A DNA stretch of 64,000 bases from an uncultured Bacilli bacterium (GCA_934102215.1 CAKOSH010000002.1:127011-191010); one strand, 5' to 3'. Numbered from the stretch's first letter, positions 17,081 through 25,668 are shown. The notes: generated by a model not told the origin, from the sequence alone. Numbers and translations are program-made.

Positions 17081-18561
17081 AGAAGTATTTAAAATTATTT
17101 ATTTTATTAATAGGATTTATGGCATGTTCTTTTGTTCATGCTGAAACTGAAATTACTTTTGATAGTACTAGAAGGGGTATAACTGATAATGAGAGTTATT
17201 ATATAACTAATAAGGCTATTTTTACTGTTAATAATGTAGTTTCTACTGATAGTTTTAAAGCATATAAAATACTTGATGCTTATTATAATGAAAATGCTAA
17301 TACAATTACATATGATTTTACTAATGATTTTCAAGCATATTTAAAGACTACTACTGACTATAAAGATCTTACTTCTAGTGATTATTATTCTTTAAGTAGT
17401 GGTTCATTGACTAGTGGAAGTACTCTTACATCTAGTACGCTTGATAAACTTGTAAGTGGTTATGCATCATATATTAAAACTAATAATGTAAGTGGAAGTC
17501 TTATGAATGTAAGTGGTAATACTGCATCACTGAGTTTAGAAGCGGGTTCTTATTTAATACTTCCTGTGTCTACTACTAAAGTATATTCTGTAATGGTTGG
17601 TAATTTAGATTTTACTGCTGAAGATGAAAAATATTGGAATTTAAATGATGAAACGATTGTTGCTAAAGTAAGTGAAGCTAAAGTAGAAAAATATGTTGAT
17701 GATAATAAAGATTCTGCTGATCATAGTATAGGTGAGATATATACTTATACAATTAAAGCAACAGTAATACAATATCCAACTAATGCTACTAATAAAACAT
17801 TTAAAATAGTTGATACATTGGATAAAAGTATAACACTTACTGGAATTAATACAATCATTGTTAAAGATGGTGATACACTTCTTACTACTGATTCTGGTGT
17901 CATTAAAAATGCAAGCAGTAAAATAGTCGCAACAATTACTTATTCAAATAATATACTTACAATAGATTTCAATGTTGATAATCTTACAAGCACTAATATT
18001 ACTATTACATATAATGCTTCATTAAATACTTCATTAAATGAAGAATCTTATTCTGATTGTAGTGGAAGTAAAAATAAAGTTAAATTAGTATATTCAAATG
18101 ATCCATATGGTACTGGTACTTATGAAACTGAAGAAAAAGAAACTACTGTTTATACACATTGGCTTCAAATATTAAAATTTGAAGGAAATGATCAAACTAA
18201 GGTATTAAGTGGAGCTAAATTTGAAATATATAGTGATGTTGAACTTAAAAATAAAATAGGTGATATGGTAAGTGGAGAAGATGGTATTGCTACATACAAT
18301 GGAATTAAAGCAGGAACATATTATTTAAAAGAGGTTAGTGCTCCTAGTGGGTATAGAAAGATTAATGATATATTAACTGCAGATATAAAAAAAGAATCAT
18401 GTTTATATCGAATTCATGTATCTAATACCAAAAATGGTTTATTACCTTTCACTGGAGGAAGTGGTAGTTCTTCATATATAGTTATAGGTGGAATTATAAT
18501 TTTTATAGGAACTTGTTCTATGATATATTATCGTAAGAAGAATATGGTAACTAATGAATAA
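17077..18561 (+). CDS. Major pilin, SpaA-like backbone with LPFTG motif
   Basis: Sortase-polymerised backbone subunit. It has a signal peptide (~24 residues), an N-terminal domain, an isopeptide-forming D2-type domain (about residues 205-340, YTYTIKATV...) and a C-terminal Cna-B/SpaA domain (about 365-460, GAKFEIYSD, GTYYLKEVSAPSGY with the conserved Glu). LPFTGG, a membrane helix and a basic tail end the protein. I do not find a textbook VYPK pilin lysine; the region reads IQYPTN. GTG start at 17077 after AGAGGAAG, overlapping the previous stop. Confidence 0.88.
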   Translation: MKKYLKLFILLIGFMACSFVHAETEITFDSTRRGITDNESYYITNKAIFTVNNVVSTDSFKAYKILDAYYNENANTITYDFTNDFQAYLKTTTDYKDLTSSDYYSLSSGSLTSGSTLTSSTLDKLVSGYASYIKTNNVSGSLMNVSGNTASLSLEAGSYLILPVSTTKVYSVMVGNLDFTAEDEKYWNLNDETIVAKVSEAKVEKYVDDNKDSADHSIGEIYTYTIKATVIQYPTNATNKTFKIVDTLDKSITLTGINTIIVKDGDTLLTTDSGVIKNASSKIVATITYSNNILTIDFNVDNLTSTNITITYNASLNTSLNEESYSDCSGSKNKVKLVYSNDPYGTGTYETEEKETTVYTHWLQILKFEGNDQTKVLSGAKFEIYSDVELKNKIGDMVSGEDGIATYNGIKAGTYYLKEVSAPSGYRKINDILTADIKKESCLYRIHVSNTKNGLLPFTGGSGSSSYIVIGGIIIFIGTCSMIYYRKKNMVTNE

Positions 18562-19378
18562 GAAGAAATTACCTATTATAATATTTTCTTTGTTAATAGT
18601 AGTTGGATTTATTATTATGTTTTATCCATTTATAATGAAGTTATTTAATAAGAATGAAAGTAAATATATCATCAGTGACTATACTAATAAGATTTCTAAA
18701 GAGAATGATGAAGATAAGGCTAATATATTAGAAAGTGCTCGTAAATATAATGAATCTTTATCTAGTGTTAAAGTAGTTGATTCATTTGAAAATAATAATG
18801 ATATTGTTTCTAGTGAGTATTTGAAATTATTAAACTTTGATGATAATGGTTTAATTGGTTATATTAAGATACCTAAAATTGATATAGAACTTCCTATATA
18901 TCATGGAACTAGTAATAAGACATTGGAAAGAGGAGTAGGTCATTTTGAGGGTAGTTCTCTTCCAATAGGCGGGAAAAGTACTCATAGCATTTTAACTGGT
19001 CATAGGGGACTTCCGTTAAATAAATTATTTACTGATTTAGATAGATTAGTTGTTGATGATAAATTTTATATATATGTTATGGATGAAGTACTTACTTATA
19101 GTGTTGATGATATAAGAGTAGTAGAACCAGATGATTTATCTAATTTAGATATAGTAGATGGAGAAGACTATGTTACATTAATAACATGTACTCCTTATGG
19201 ACTTAATACTCATAGATTACTTGTTAGAGGTAAAAGATTACTTAATGATACTGATTTACCTGTTATAGAAAGTGAACCCGAAATTGAACTAAATAGTTCT
19301 CTTATATATTTTGGTATTATATTTATAAGTTTTGTTGTTTATATTGTTATAAGAAGAAAAAATAATTATATTTTATAA
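18554..19378 (+). CDS. Class C pilin-polymerising sortase
   Basis: Membrane transpeptidase joining pilin subunits. The N-terminal helix is at residues ~5-27. The catalytic triad is visible: His150 in TGHRGL, Cys212 in TLITCTPYG and Arg in HRLLVRG. A second C-terminal membrane helix (residues ~250-268) is typical of class C. The GHFEGSSLP segment and the operon position after two pilin genes confirm the class. It overlaps the major pilin by 8 bases. Confidence 0.95.
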   Translation: MNKKKLPIIIFSLLIVVGFIIMFYPFIMKLFNKNESKYIISDYTNKISKENDEDKANILESARKYNESLSSVKVVDSFENNNDIVSSEYLKLLNFDDNGLIGYIKIPKIDIELPIYHGTSNKTLERGVGHFEGSSLPIGGKSTHSILTGHRGLPLNKLFTDLDRLVVDDKFYIYVMDEVLTYSVDDIRVVEPDDLSNLDIVDGEDYVTLITCTPYGLNTHRLLVRGKRLLNDTDLPVIESEPEIELNSSLIYFGIIFISFVVYIVIRRKNNYIL

Positions 19379-19393
19379 ATTTAGGCATGAAAA

Positions 19394-19424
19394 AACTCTT
19401 GAAATGAATCCAAGAGTTCTTTTA
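19394..19424. terminator. Bidirectional terminator between sortase and rpsD
   Basis: An 8-bp stem AACTCTTG/CAAGAGTT (19394-19418) with an A-run on the left and T-run on the right serves both converging genes. Confidence 0.85.
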
Positions 19425-20024
19425 TTATCTGTTGTAGTATTCAACGATTAATGCTTCATTAATTTCTGAATTTAATTCTTCACGTTCTGGATATCTTACA
19501 TAAGTACCAGACTTTTTAGTTTTGTCTACAGTTACGAATGATGGGATATTAATATCCATATTCATGCATTCATTAATAACTGGATGATCAAGTGATGTTT
19601 CTTTAACAGAAATAACACTTCCAACTTTAACTCTAAATGATGGAATATCTACTTTTTTACCATCTACTAAAATATGTCCGTGATTAACAAGTTGTCTTGC
19701 AGCTCTTCTAGTTTTAGCAAATCCCATTCTATAAACTAAGTTATCTAATCTACTTTCTAAAAGTATTAATAAGTTATAACCATGGATACCTTGCATTTTA
19801 CCAGCAGCTACAAAAGTCTTTTCGAATTGTTTTTCAGAAAGTCCATACATAAATCTAACTTTTTGTTTTTCATGTAATTGAACACCATATTCACTAAGTT
19901 TCTTTCTACTAGTTCCATGAATTCCAGGAGCAGTAGGTTTACGTCTTAATTCTTTACCTGTTTCAAGTGTTGAAAAACCATATCTTCTAGATTTTTTATA
20001 TACTGGTCCGATATATCTTGACAT
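19425..20024 (-). CDS. rpsD: 30S ribosomal protein S4
   Basis: Primary 16S rRNA-binding protein that nucleates 30S assembly. MSRYIGPVYKKSRR, GYNLLILLESRLDNLVYRMGFA and the S4 domain (QLVNHGHILVDGKKV) are diagnostic; 199 residues. Monocistronic, as in Bacillus. A Shine-Dalgarno (AAAGGAGG) sits just upstream, preceded by a leader that may be its autoregulatory site. Confidence 0.98.
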   Translation of the reverse strand: MSRYIGPVYKKSRRYGFSTLETGKELRRKPTAPGIHGTSRKKLSEYGVQLHEKQKVRFMYGLSEKQFEKTFVAAGKMQGIHGYNLLILLESRLDNLVYRMGFAKTRRAARQLVNHGHILVDGKKVDIPSFRVKVGSVISVKETSLDHPVINECMNMDINIPSFVTVDKTKKSGTYVRYPEREELNSEINEALIVEYYNR

Positions 20025-20140
20025 AGTATTTGTTCCTCCTTTACAAATATTTTTGTATTAAAGGCCACCTTTCTAATTATAGGGAGTTTCTTATTTACTT
20101 TCGCTTTGGCAGAAGTTACTTGTTTTTTGTACTAAAGAAA
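20025..20140 (-). promoter_or_regulatory. rpsD 5' leader, candidate S4 autoregulatory RNA
   Basis: About 115 bases between a minus-strand TATAAT (20144-20149) and the rpsD start. The leader has GCCA and TGGC segments that could pair across it. In Bacillus, S4 represses its own mRNA through such a leader. The fold is not verified, and a 72-codon plus-strand frame over it has no ribosome site. Confidence 0.35.
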
Positions 20141-20219
20141 CACATTATAATTATATGGGCACTGCCAAATAAATACTTAATAAAGTATATAATAAATTTT
20201 ACGAAAAATCAAGAAATAA

Positions 20220-20249
20220 TTGCTATAAACGTAGGAAATATGCTATAAT
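20220..20249 (+). promoter_or_regulatory. Promoter of the membrane protein-murB operon
   Basis: TTGCTA (20220-20225), 18-base spacer, TATAAT (20244-20249). Confidence 0.6.
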
Positions 20250-20270
20250 TTTGATTATGGAGATGATATT

Positions 20271-20807
20271 ATGGTAAAAAATACTATGAAAATGAAAGTT
20301 AAAAGACCAAAAAGAGAAAGAAATAAGAATAAAATAGAGGTTAGTGATAATGATAAAATTAAGTCAGCAGTATATACTTTAGTAGGTGTACTTGTATTTA
20401 TAGGTGTTGTTTATGGATTTGTTTTATTAATGGAAAAGGGTGGACTTTTTGAAGAAGGATATACTAAACCAACAAGTGAGGCTACTGAAATAAGCAGTGA
20501 ATATATTGCGGGTAGTACTACATTTACTCGTGATATGGGTGAATACTATGTTTTATTTGATGACTTTAGTAATTTAAAGAGTGATTCATATGTTAGTTAT
20601 TTAGCAGGTAAAAGTGATATTAAAGTTTATAAAGTTGATTTAAGTAAACCAGAAAATAAAGTATTCAAAAGTGAAGAAAGTAATAAGAATGCTAAAAGAG
20701 CAAGTGAACTTAAAATAAATGATGTTACTCTTATTAGAATTAAGAATGGTAAAATAGTTAACTATATAGAATCTAGTAATAAGATAGAGGAATATTTAAG
20801 TAAATGA
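20271..20807 (+). CDS. Membrane-anchored protein of unknown function, possibly thioredoxin-fold
   Basis: A strongly basic N-terminus (residues 1-25) is followed by one membrane helix (residues ~33-52) and an extracytoplasmic domain of about 120 residues. The YVLFDDFSN, IKVYKVDLSKP and VTLIRIKNGKIV order is reminiscent of a thioredoxin-like fold without a CxxC, so it is not expected to be a redox enzyme. It overlaps murB by ATGA and is presumably co-expressed, hinting at a cell-envelope role. The start at 20271 follows GGAG. Confidence 0.55.
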   Translation: MVKNTMKMKVKRPKRERNKNKIEVSDNDKIKSAVYTLVGVLVFIGVVYGFVLLMEKGGLFEEGYTKPTSEATEISSEYIAGSTTFTRDMGEYYVLFDDFSNLKSDSYVSYLAGKSDIKVYKVDLSKPENKVFKSEESNKNAKRASELKINDVTLIRIKNGKIVNYIESSNKIEEYLSK

Positions 20808-21679
20808 TAGAAACATTAAAAAGTAAATTTGAATGTATAGAAGATGCTAGCTTATTAAATTACAATACTTATAAATTAAATACAAAATGTAAATTACTCA
20901 TGTTTCCTAAAGACATATATGAATTAGAAGAAATGGTATACATCTTAGGTGATAATAAATATTTTATTATAGGAAATGGTTCTAATATAATATTACCTAA
21001 TTATTATGATGGAGTAGTTATTAAACTTAAATTCTTAAATAATTATAGTATTACTGATGATAATGTTTTAAAAGTTGATTCAGGTGTCATGATTAATAAA
21101 CTTGCATTAGAAATATCTAAACTTGGTTATAAAGGTTTTGAATGGGCAAGTGGTATTCCTGGAACAATAGGTGGATGTATATATAATAATGCTGGTTGTT
21201 ATGGTAGTGAAATAAGTGATAATTTAATAAGTGTTACTATTCTTAATGATAATAGAATATATGATTTAACTAAAGATGAACTACAATTTTCATATAGAAA
21301 TTCATTATTAAAGGGAAGTAATAAGTTTATAATACTTAAAGCAAAGTTTCAACTTGAGAAAGGAAACTCTGAAGAACTTCTTGATCTTATTAAAACAAGA
21401 ACTATTAAGAGAAAAGAAAATCAACCACTTGAGTATCCTTCATGTGGAAGTGTATTTAGAAATCCAGAAGGATATATTGCTGGTAAATTAATAGATGATT
21501 CTGGTTTAAAAGGTAAGACAGTAGGTGGAGCAGTTATTAGTGAAAAACATGCAAATTTCATTATCAATAAAGGCAATGCTACTCCAAAAGATATTATCTC
21601 ATTAATAGATATAATAAAGAAAACAATTAAAAAGAACTATAATATTGATTTAGTTCTTGAACAAGAAATAATAAAATAA
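20804..21679 (+). CDS. murB: UDP-N-acetylenolpyruvoylglucosamine reductase MurB
   Basis: FAD-dependent NADPH reductase giving UDP-MurNAc for peptidoglycan. The FAD domain shows NTYKLNTKC, IGNGSNII and WASGIPGTIGG; YPSCGSVFRNP and HANFIINKGNAT belong to the type II MurB C-terminal part. 291 residues is normal. Translationally coupled to the preceding membrane protein. Confidence 0.95.
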   Translation: MIETLKSKFECIEDASLLNYNTYKLNTKCKLLMFPKDIYELEEMVYILGDNKYFIIGNGSNIILPNYYDGVVIKLKFLNNYSITDDNVLKVDSGVMINKLALEISKLGYKGFEWASGIPGTIGGCIYNNAGCYGSEISDNLISVTILNDNRIYDLTKDELQFSYRNSLLKGSNKFIILKAKFQLEKGNSEELLDLIKTRTIKRKENQPLEYPSCGSVFRNPEGYIAGKLIDDSGLKGKTVGGAVISEKHANFIINKGNATPKDIISLIDIIKKTIKKNYNIDLVLEQEIIK

Positions 21680-21724
21680 AAAGTAAATAAAAAAGCGATT
21701 TCTCACTTAAATTATTTACTTTTT
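21678..21724. terminator. Bidirectional terminator between murB and rpmB
   Basis: A 13-bp A/T-rich stem (AAAAAGTAAATAA at 21678-21690 pairing with 21712-21724). The right arm lies inside the last codons and stop of rpmB, an economical overlap. Confidence 0.75.
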
Positions 21725-21879
21725 TTACTTGACTTAATTTCTTTAGTTGACATTCTAACTTTTTTTCCATCAACTTTAACTGTTTGTAAATTAACTTTTT
21801 GAGTTTTCTTAGTTGCCTTTAATGAAAAAGGTCTATTTTGAGCACTCATATTTTTTCTATTTGATACATTCTTTGCCAT
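21712..21879 (-). CDS. rpmB: 50S ribosomal protein L28
   Basis: A 55-residue basic protein with the L28 pattern: MAKNVSNRKNMSAQNRPFS, a KATKKT...VNLQ segment, then VDGKKVRMSTKEIKS. Component of the large subunit near the exit-site side. It is shorter than many L28 proteins (about 60-65) and lacks the N-terminal zinc cysteines seen in some. ATG at 21879 is preceded by GAGGAGG and a good promoter. Monocistronic, convergent with murB. Confidence 0.85.
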   Translation of the reverse strand: MAKNVSNRKNMSAQNRPFSLKATKKTQKVNLQTVKVDGKKVRMSTKEIKSSKKSK

Positions 21880-21907
21880 TTTTAACTTGCCTCCTCTTTT
21901 TAAGCCA

Positions 21908-21936
21908 AATATAATTTAACATAAAAAAGTAGTTAA
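21908..21936 (-). promoter_or_regulatory. rpmB promoter
   Basis: On the minus strand, TTAACT (21936-21931), 17-base spacer, TATATT (21913-21908). Confidence 0.6.
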
Positions 21937-22200
21937 GTAAAGTAAAAAATGACTTTTTTATGATATTTTGTGATTAATTGGTAATATAAATGAGATAATT
22001 TTATTATTTAATTATAAAATGTAACATTTTTAAAAATTAGTTAAAATTCAATTTTAGAAATCAATAATTGAATTTTTCTATATAGTTTTAGTAATTATTG
22101 ACATTAAATTTTTATCGAAATTAAATTTTGAAATAATACTTGATGTGATAATTAAATTTTACCAATTTGTATCATTATTTCATATGTGTTAATCTACCAC
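21937..22200. other. Very AT-rich intergenic stretch without genes
   Basis: I see no coding capacity. A hairpin of about 10 bp (AAATTCAATT/AATTGAATTT, near 22046-22078) could terminate on either strand. TTGTAT (22167-22172), 17-base spacer and TAATCT (22190-22195) form a candidate plus-strand promoter. Its start would fall at the first base of the inverted-repeat element downstream. Confidence 0.4.
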
Positions 22201-22259
22201 TGAAGTGCCTGAGGCTAGGCGTCACCTTCATTATTTTAAAAATAGGGAGGTGGTATTAT

Positions 22260-22346
22260 ATGAGTAAAAAAGATTTATTAATAAGTTTATTACTTATTAT
22301 TTATATATTACTTGCTATAATAATTTTATTAATTATTTATAACTAA
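22260..22346 (+). CDS. 28-residue hydrophobic peptide, candidate type I toxin
   Basis: The peptide opens MSKKDLL and continues as one membrane helix made almost entirely of Leu, Ile, Ala and Tyr, ending IIYN. It is preceded by a strong Shine-Dalgarno, GGGAGGTGG, which argues for translation. Size, charge and a single helix fit Fst/Hol-Tox-type membrane toxins. The flanking inverted repeats and a possible opposing RNA support a regulated toxin. No family can be named from sequence alone. Confidence 0.6.
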   Translation: MSKKDLLISLLLIIYILLAIIILLIIYN

Positions 22347-22425
22347 TAAAATCGCCTAACTCACTTTGTAGTTAGGCAAAACACACATTGTGACGCCTAG
22401 CCACAGGGGGTCAGGTGCTTCACTA
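22345..22425 (-). ncRNA. Candidate antitoxin RNA opposing the peptide gene
   Basis: A minus-strand promoter-like pair (TTTACA at 22460-22455; GATAAA/ATAAAC near 22438-22432) would start RNA near 22425. The RNA would end after the GCCTAACT hairpin at the T-rich GATTTTATT. It would overlap the 3' untranslated part of the toxin message. The repeats are inverted rather than direct, unlike the classic Fst layout. Confidence 0.35.
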
Positions 22426-22427
22426 AC

Positions 22428-22672
22428 AATAGTTTATCATAATTTAATATATATTGTAAATGATTAATAATAATTTTTATTTGCTATAACTTATTTAAAT
22501 GGTAAAATGCAATTTACGTAAAATTGCGATAATATCAAGAGAAAATGCAAGATTTCCTCTTGATTTTTAATAAAAAATATGTAAAATATATGCTGAAAGA
22601 AGGAAATTATTGCATACTAAAACGATTTTTGATTATTTTTCAAAAATTAAATGCAAAAAATAAATTGTAATA
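22428..22672. other. Left flank of the IS30 element: hairpins, no gene
   Basis: Contains a GCAATTT/AAATTGC-type palindrome near 22508-22526, and a terminator-like hairpin ATCAAGAG/CTCTTGAT with a T-run near 22535-22570. TTTTATTTGCTATAA near 22475-22489 recurs near 24000-24014 beyond the right end. No credible reading frame. Confidence 0.5.
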
Positions 22673-23912
22673 ATCAATTGTTTTCTTTCATTAATGTTAA
22701 TCTTATTTTTTTAAGATTTTGTAACTAAGATTAACATCTTCCTTAGGAATATCCCTAAGGCTTAATGCTTTATAGACATCTTCACCATATTTATTTTTAA
22801 ATAGTGAAGATGGAGTTTGATAATTCAAACTCTTTCTTTGAACGTTATTGATATTATTCATGATATCATCAACGTTCTTTTTTGTTAGTGTATCAAAAGA
22901 TATGCCTTTTTGAAGTACATATCTTATAAACTCATGATTTCTTTCTATAGAACCTTTTTGCCAAGATGAGTAAGATTCAGTGTAAAATAAATTTACCAAT
23001 TTTTCACCAGTTTCTGAATCTATCTCTATTTCTACTGGCAAAGAAAATTCCCAACCATTATCTGTTAAAATAACTTCAAACATTGATTTAAATGTATCAT
23101 TATCTAATTTCTTTTTTAAATAATTAAATACCTTTGTAACTTCAGATGGTTTATATTTATTTATAAGAAACATAAGCATCAGTTTTTCACTTTTAAAGAA
23201 TAGTGTCATAATGCATTTAACATCTTCAAATTTACCAATTACTGTATCCATTTCAACAATGTTTGCATTAGGGTGTTTATTGATATATTCCAGGTAATCA
23301 CTGTATCTACGACCTGCTTTTATAGAATTGTTGTTTGAAATAGTTTTAACAGTTTCTTTTCTTTCTCTTTTCTTATAAGCAAATGATCTAGATAACATCT
23401 CATCATTTATACTTGGGAAATAGCCTTTATGAACATATTTATAAAATGTTTGAATGCTTTTAGGAAACTCTTCTTCTATTTCATGAAAGATATGCATTAT
23501 TGGTTGATTTTTATCTTTAATTCTATCTTTAAAGAAATCATTCCAGTATTCAACTTCATCTATTGTCATATCTATTCCAATTCTTGAATATTTTAATTTG
23601 TTTTCGTAATCCTTCTGAGCTTCTCTAAAGTTATAATAATACTTTCTTTTGTGACAATATGTTTTCTCAGAACATCCTTGGCATACAAATGGAAATCTAT
23701 TAGTTTTCTCACAAGCAAGAGTAAGTTTATTTGATTTTCTTCTTTCTTTTATTTCTCTTGATATAGTTGAAGATTGAACTTCAATAACTCTAGCTATATC
23801 TTTTAGTTTATAATTTTCTTTTAATAAGTTTTCAATTAACATTCTGTCCTCAATTGTAAGTCTTTCTTTTTTCATTTTTTAAAACCTCCTTCATATAAAG
23901 AAAACAATTGAT
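22673..23912 (-). mobile_element. IS30-family insertion sequence
   Basis: About 1.24 kb bounded by 16-17-bp inverted repeats: ATCAATTGTTTTCTTT at 22673-22688 and its complement at 23897-23912. A single intact transposase gene fills it. No clear short target duplication is obvious at the ends. Confidence 0.75.
22703..23875 (-). CDS. IS30-family transposase
   Basis: DDE transposase of 390 residues. The N-terminal helix-turn-helix (LTIEDRMLIENLLKENY, STISREI) is followed by a Cys-rich segment (CQGCSEKTYC). The catalytic core shows VEMDTVIG (first Asp), LTDNGWEF (second Asp) and GSIERNHEFIRY (Glu), and the TPSSLF-type C-terminal motif typical of IS30. Full length with no frameshift, so potentially active. 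The start follows AGGAGG in the minus-strand leader. Confidence 0.95.
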   Translation of the reverse strand: MKKERLTIEDRMLIENLLKENYKLKDIARVIEVQSSTISREIKERRKSNKLTLACEKTNRFPFVCQGCSEKTYCHKRKYYYNFREAQKDYENKLKYSRIGIDMTIDEVEYWNDFFKDRIKDKNQPIMHIFHEIEEEFPKSIQTFYKYVHKGYFPSINDEMLSRSFAYKKRERKETVKTISNNNSIKAGRRYSDYLEYINKHPNANIVEMDTVIGKFEDVKCIMTLFFKSEKLMLMFLINKYKPSEVTKVFNYLKKKLDNDTFKSMFEVILTDNGWEFSLPVEIEIDSETGEKLVNLFYTESYSSWQKGSIERNHEFIRYVLQKGISFDTLTKKNVDDIMNNINNVQRKSLNYQTPSSLFKNKYGEDVYKALSLRDIPKEDVNLSYKILKK

Positions 23913-24014
23913 TGAGTAATATTAAACACTATTAAATGATTAAATGCAACTACGATATTTTTGAAACATAAAAGTTGCATTATGCTATTTAAGTAATATT
24001 TTATTTGCTATAAA

Positions 24015-24043
24015 TTGACTTTTTTAAAATATTTTAGTATTAT
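24015..24043 (+). promoter_or_regulatory. Promoter of gene 24068
   Basis: TTGACT (24015-24020), 17-base spacer, TATTAT (24038-24043). It lies just right of the IS30 flank, so the element did not separate the gene from its promoter. Confidence 0.65.
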
Positions 24044-24067
24044 ATACTCAAAATTGGTGGGGTAAGT

Positions 24068-24889
24068 ATGAAAAAAGAAACTAAAAGGTATTATTTGGTT
24101 GAATATTTAGGAAGTAAAACAAAAAGATTATCAAGTGTTTATGAATATGAGAAAATGCTTAGAGATATTAGCTTATATAATAAAAGAAAATATTCAAAGT
24201 ATTTATGTGGTAATGTAAGTTATATTGTTAATTATGATGAAAGTGTTACTGCGACTATTCATATTTATAATAAACTTGTAGGACCTCTTACAATAAGTGA
24301 AATAGATAGTTATACAAGTGCTTTTACTGAAGAAGAATTAATGAGTAAATTTGAATGTGAATTTCTTACTAAAGAAGAATATACTCCTGATGTTAATGTA
24401 TGTTATTTTGAAACTAAAAACATTGATGAATCTAACAGGAGAGATATAGGTATCAAATATATACCGGTTATATATAGACGTGATAAACAATTTTTAGATG
24501 TTCACTCTATAAGAAACTATTTAAAATTTCAAGCGGATACTCATAGTTATGGATTCTTTAGAAAAATGTGTAGTGAATTTTGTTTTTATCCAATTTTAGA
24601 AAGTGAAATAGAAGAACTATATAGAATAATTGATAAAGTAGAACATCAAGGACTTGAAAGTGATGAATTATATAGATGTTCATTAAAATTATTTAATAAA
24701 TTTATAAAAGAATATGATAAAAATGGAAGATATGTTTATGATAATGATGGAAAAGTACAGATAAGTAAAAGAAGATTAAGAGATTTTGGAATGTATATTA
24801 GAAATTATAATAATATACCTAGATCACCATTTTGTTATAATGGAATGCTTAAACATAAAAATCAATATAAAAAAGTTAAAGATAAGTAA
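24068..24889 (+). CDS. Protein of unknown function, 273 residues
   Basis: I do not recognise a family. It is soluble, with no signal peptide or membrane helix, rich in Tyr, Lys, Arg and Glu and with a very basic C-terminus. The N-terminal third is beta-rich (KRYYLVEYLG, SYIVNYDESVTATIHIYNK); the rest looks helical. Preceded by GGTGGGG and followed by its own terminator, so monocistronic. It lies next to the IS element and could be accessory DNA, but base composition matches its neighbours. Confidence 0.5.
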   Translation: MKKETKRYYLVEYLGSKTKRLSSVYEYEKMLRDISLYNKRKYSKYLCGNVSYIVNYDESVTATIHIYNKLVGPLTISEIDSYTSAFTEEELMSKFECEFLTKEEYTPDVNVCYFETKNIDESNRRDIGIKYIPVIYRRDKQFLDVHSIRNYLKFQADTHSYGFFRKMCSEFCFYPILESEIEELYRIIDKVEHQGLESDELYRCSLKLFNKFIKEYDKNGRYVYDNDGKVQISKRRLRDFGMYIRNYNNIPRSPFCYNGMLKHKNQYKKVKDK

Positions 24890-24919
24890 TTAATTCGACA
24901 AAATATACTTATCTTTTTT
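24878..24919 (+). terminator. Intrinsic terminator after gene 24068
   Basis: A 10-bp stem AAAGATAAGT/ACTTATCTTT overlapping the last codons, followed by a T-run. Confidence 0.8.
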
Positions 24920-24944
24920 AATATACTATTTCTAGGTGAAGAAG

Positions 24945-25667
24945 ATGATATATATTGATGAAGTCATTGTACTTAATTTCATTATTGATTATTTATTACT
25001 GTTATTTACTTCAATGTTACTTAAACTTAATATAAGAAAGTATAGATTAATAATAAGTTCTATCTTTGGTGAAATATCTATATTATATTTATTCTTTGAT
25101 ATGAATTACATATTATTAATTATATTTAAAATATGTATTTGTTCAGTAATGATATATATTTCATATGGTAAATGTAATATTAAAGAATTTATTAAGAGAT
25201 GTATTTATTTTTATATATTGTCTTTCTTTTTAGGAGGTGTTTTATATTATTTTAAAATTGAAAATTTGGTTAAATATGAAATATATTTATTATTTATACC
25301 ATTAATATTGAATATATATAAGTATTTTACATATCATTTAAAGACTATAATTAATACTCATAGAAGAGTAACTATATATTTAGATAATGGTAAAGTATTA
25401 TTTTTAAATGGGTTTATTGATACTGGTAATTCTTTAATTGATCCATATACTAATAAAAAAGTGATTATTATTAATAAATATGTATATGAAAACTATTATT
25501 TAGTACCATATAAGACTGTTGATAATGAATCATTACTTAAGTGTTTTAAACCAAATAGAGTATATATTGAAGGTATTGGTGAAAGACATGATGTAGTAGT
25601 TGGTGTTGTTAAAAAGAAATTTAATGGATATGATTGTTTACTTAATTATGAACTTATGGAGGGATAA
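24945..25667 (+). CDS. spoIIGA: SpoIIGA sporulation protease, activates pro-sigma-E
   Basis: Membrane-embedded aspartic protease that cleaves pro-sigma-E in the mother cell. The N-terminal half has about five membrane helices (residues 8-125). The C-terminal half carries the aspartyl motif FIDTGNSLIDP (Asp-Thr-Gly near residue 163). It lies directly before sigE with 1 base between, as in all spoIIG operons. ATG 24945 follows AGGTG; GTG 24936 is a weaker start. The C-terminus is somewhat short compared with Bacillus (about 240 versus 309 residues). Confidence 0.92.
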   Translation: MIYIDEVIVLNFIIDYLLLLFTSMLLKLNIRKYRLIISSIFGEISILYLFFDMNYILLIIFKICICSVMIYISYGKCNIKEFIKRCIYFYILSFFLGGVLYYFKIENLVKYEIYLLFIPLILNIYKYFTYHLKTIINTHRRVTIYLDNGKVLFLNGFIDTGNSLIDPYTNKKVIIINKYVYENYYLVPYKTVDNESLLKCFKPNRVYIEGIGERHDVVVGVVKKKFNGYDCLLNYELMEG

Positions 25668-25668
25668 G

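Larger units (their letters stand above)
22201..22427. repeat. Inverted-repeat element enclosing a small hydrophobic peptide gene
   Basis: The left arm at 22201-22225 (GAAG, CCTGA and GGCTAGGCGTCAC blocks) recurs inverted at 22390-22425, with an 8-base insertion in the right copy. Both arms are GC-rich in an AT-rich context. Between them lie the 28-codon gene and a GCCTAACT/AGTTAGGC hairpin (near 22354-22377) with a T-rich tail on the minus strand. The layout suggests a type I toxin-antitoxin locus or a small mobile element. Confidence 0.55.

Noticed and set aside
20030..20248. 72-codon plus-strand frame upstream of gene 20271
   Set aside because: No ribosome site, and it lies antisense over the rpsD leader and promoter.
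22201..22427. Classic Fst/par toxin-antitoxin locus
   Set aside because: That layout needs direct repeats giving complementary RNAs; the repeats here are inverted.
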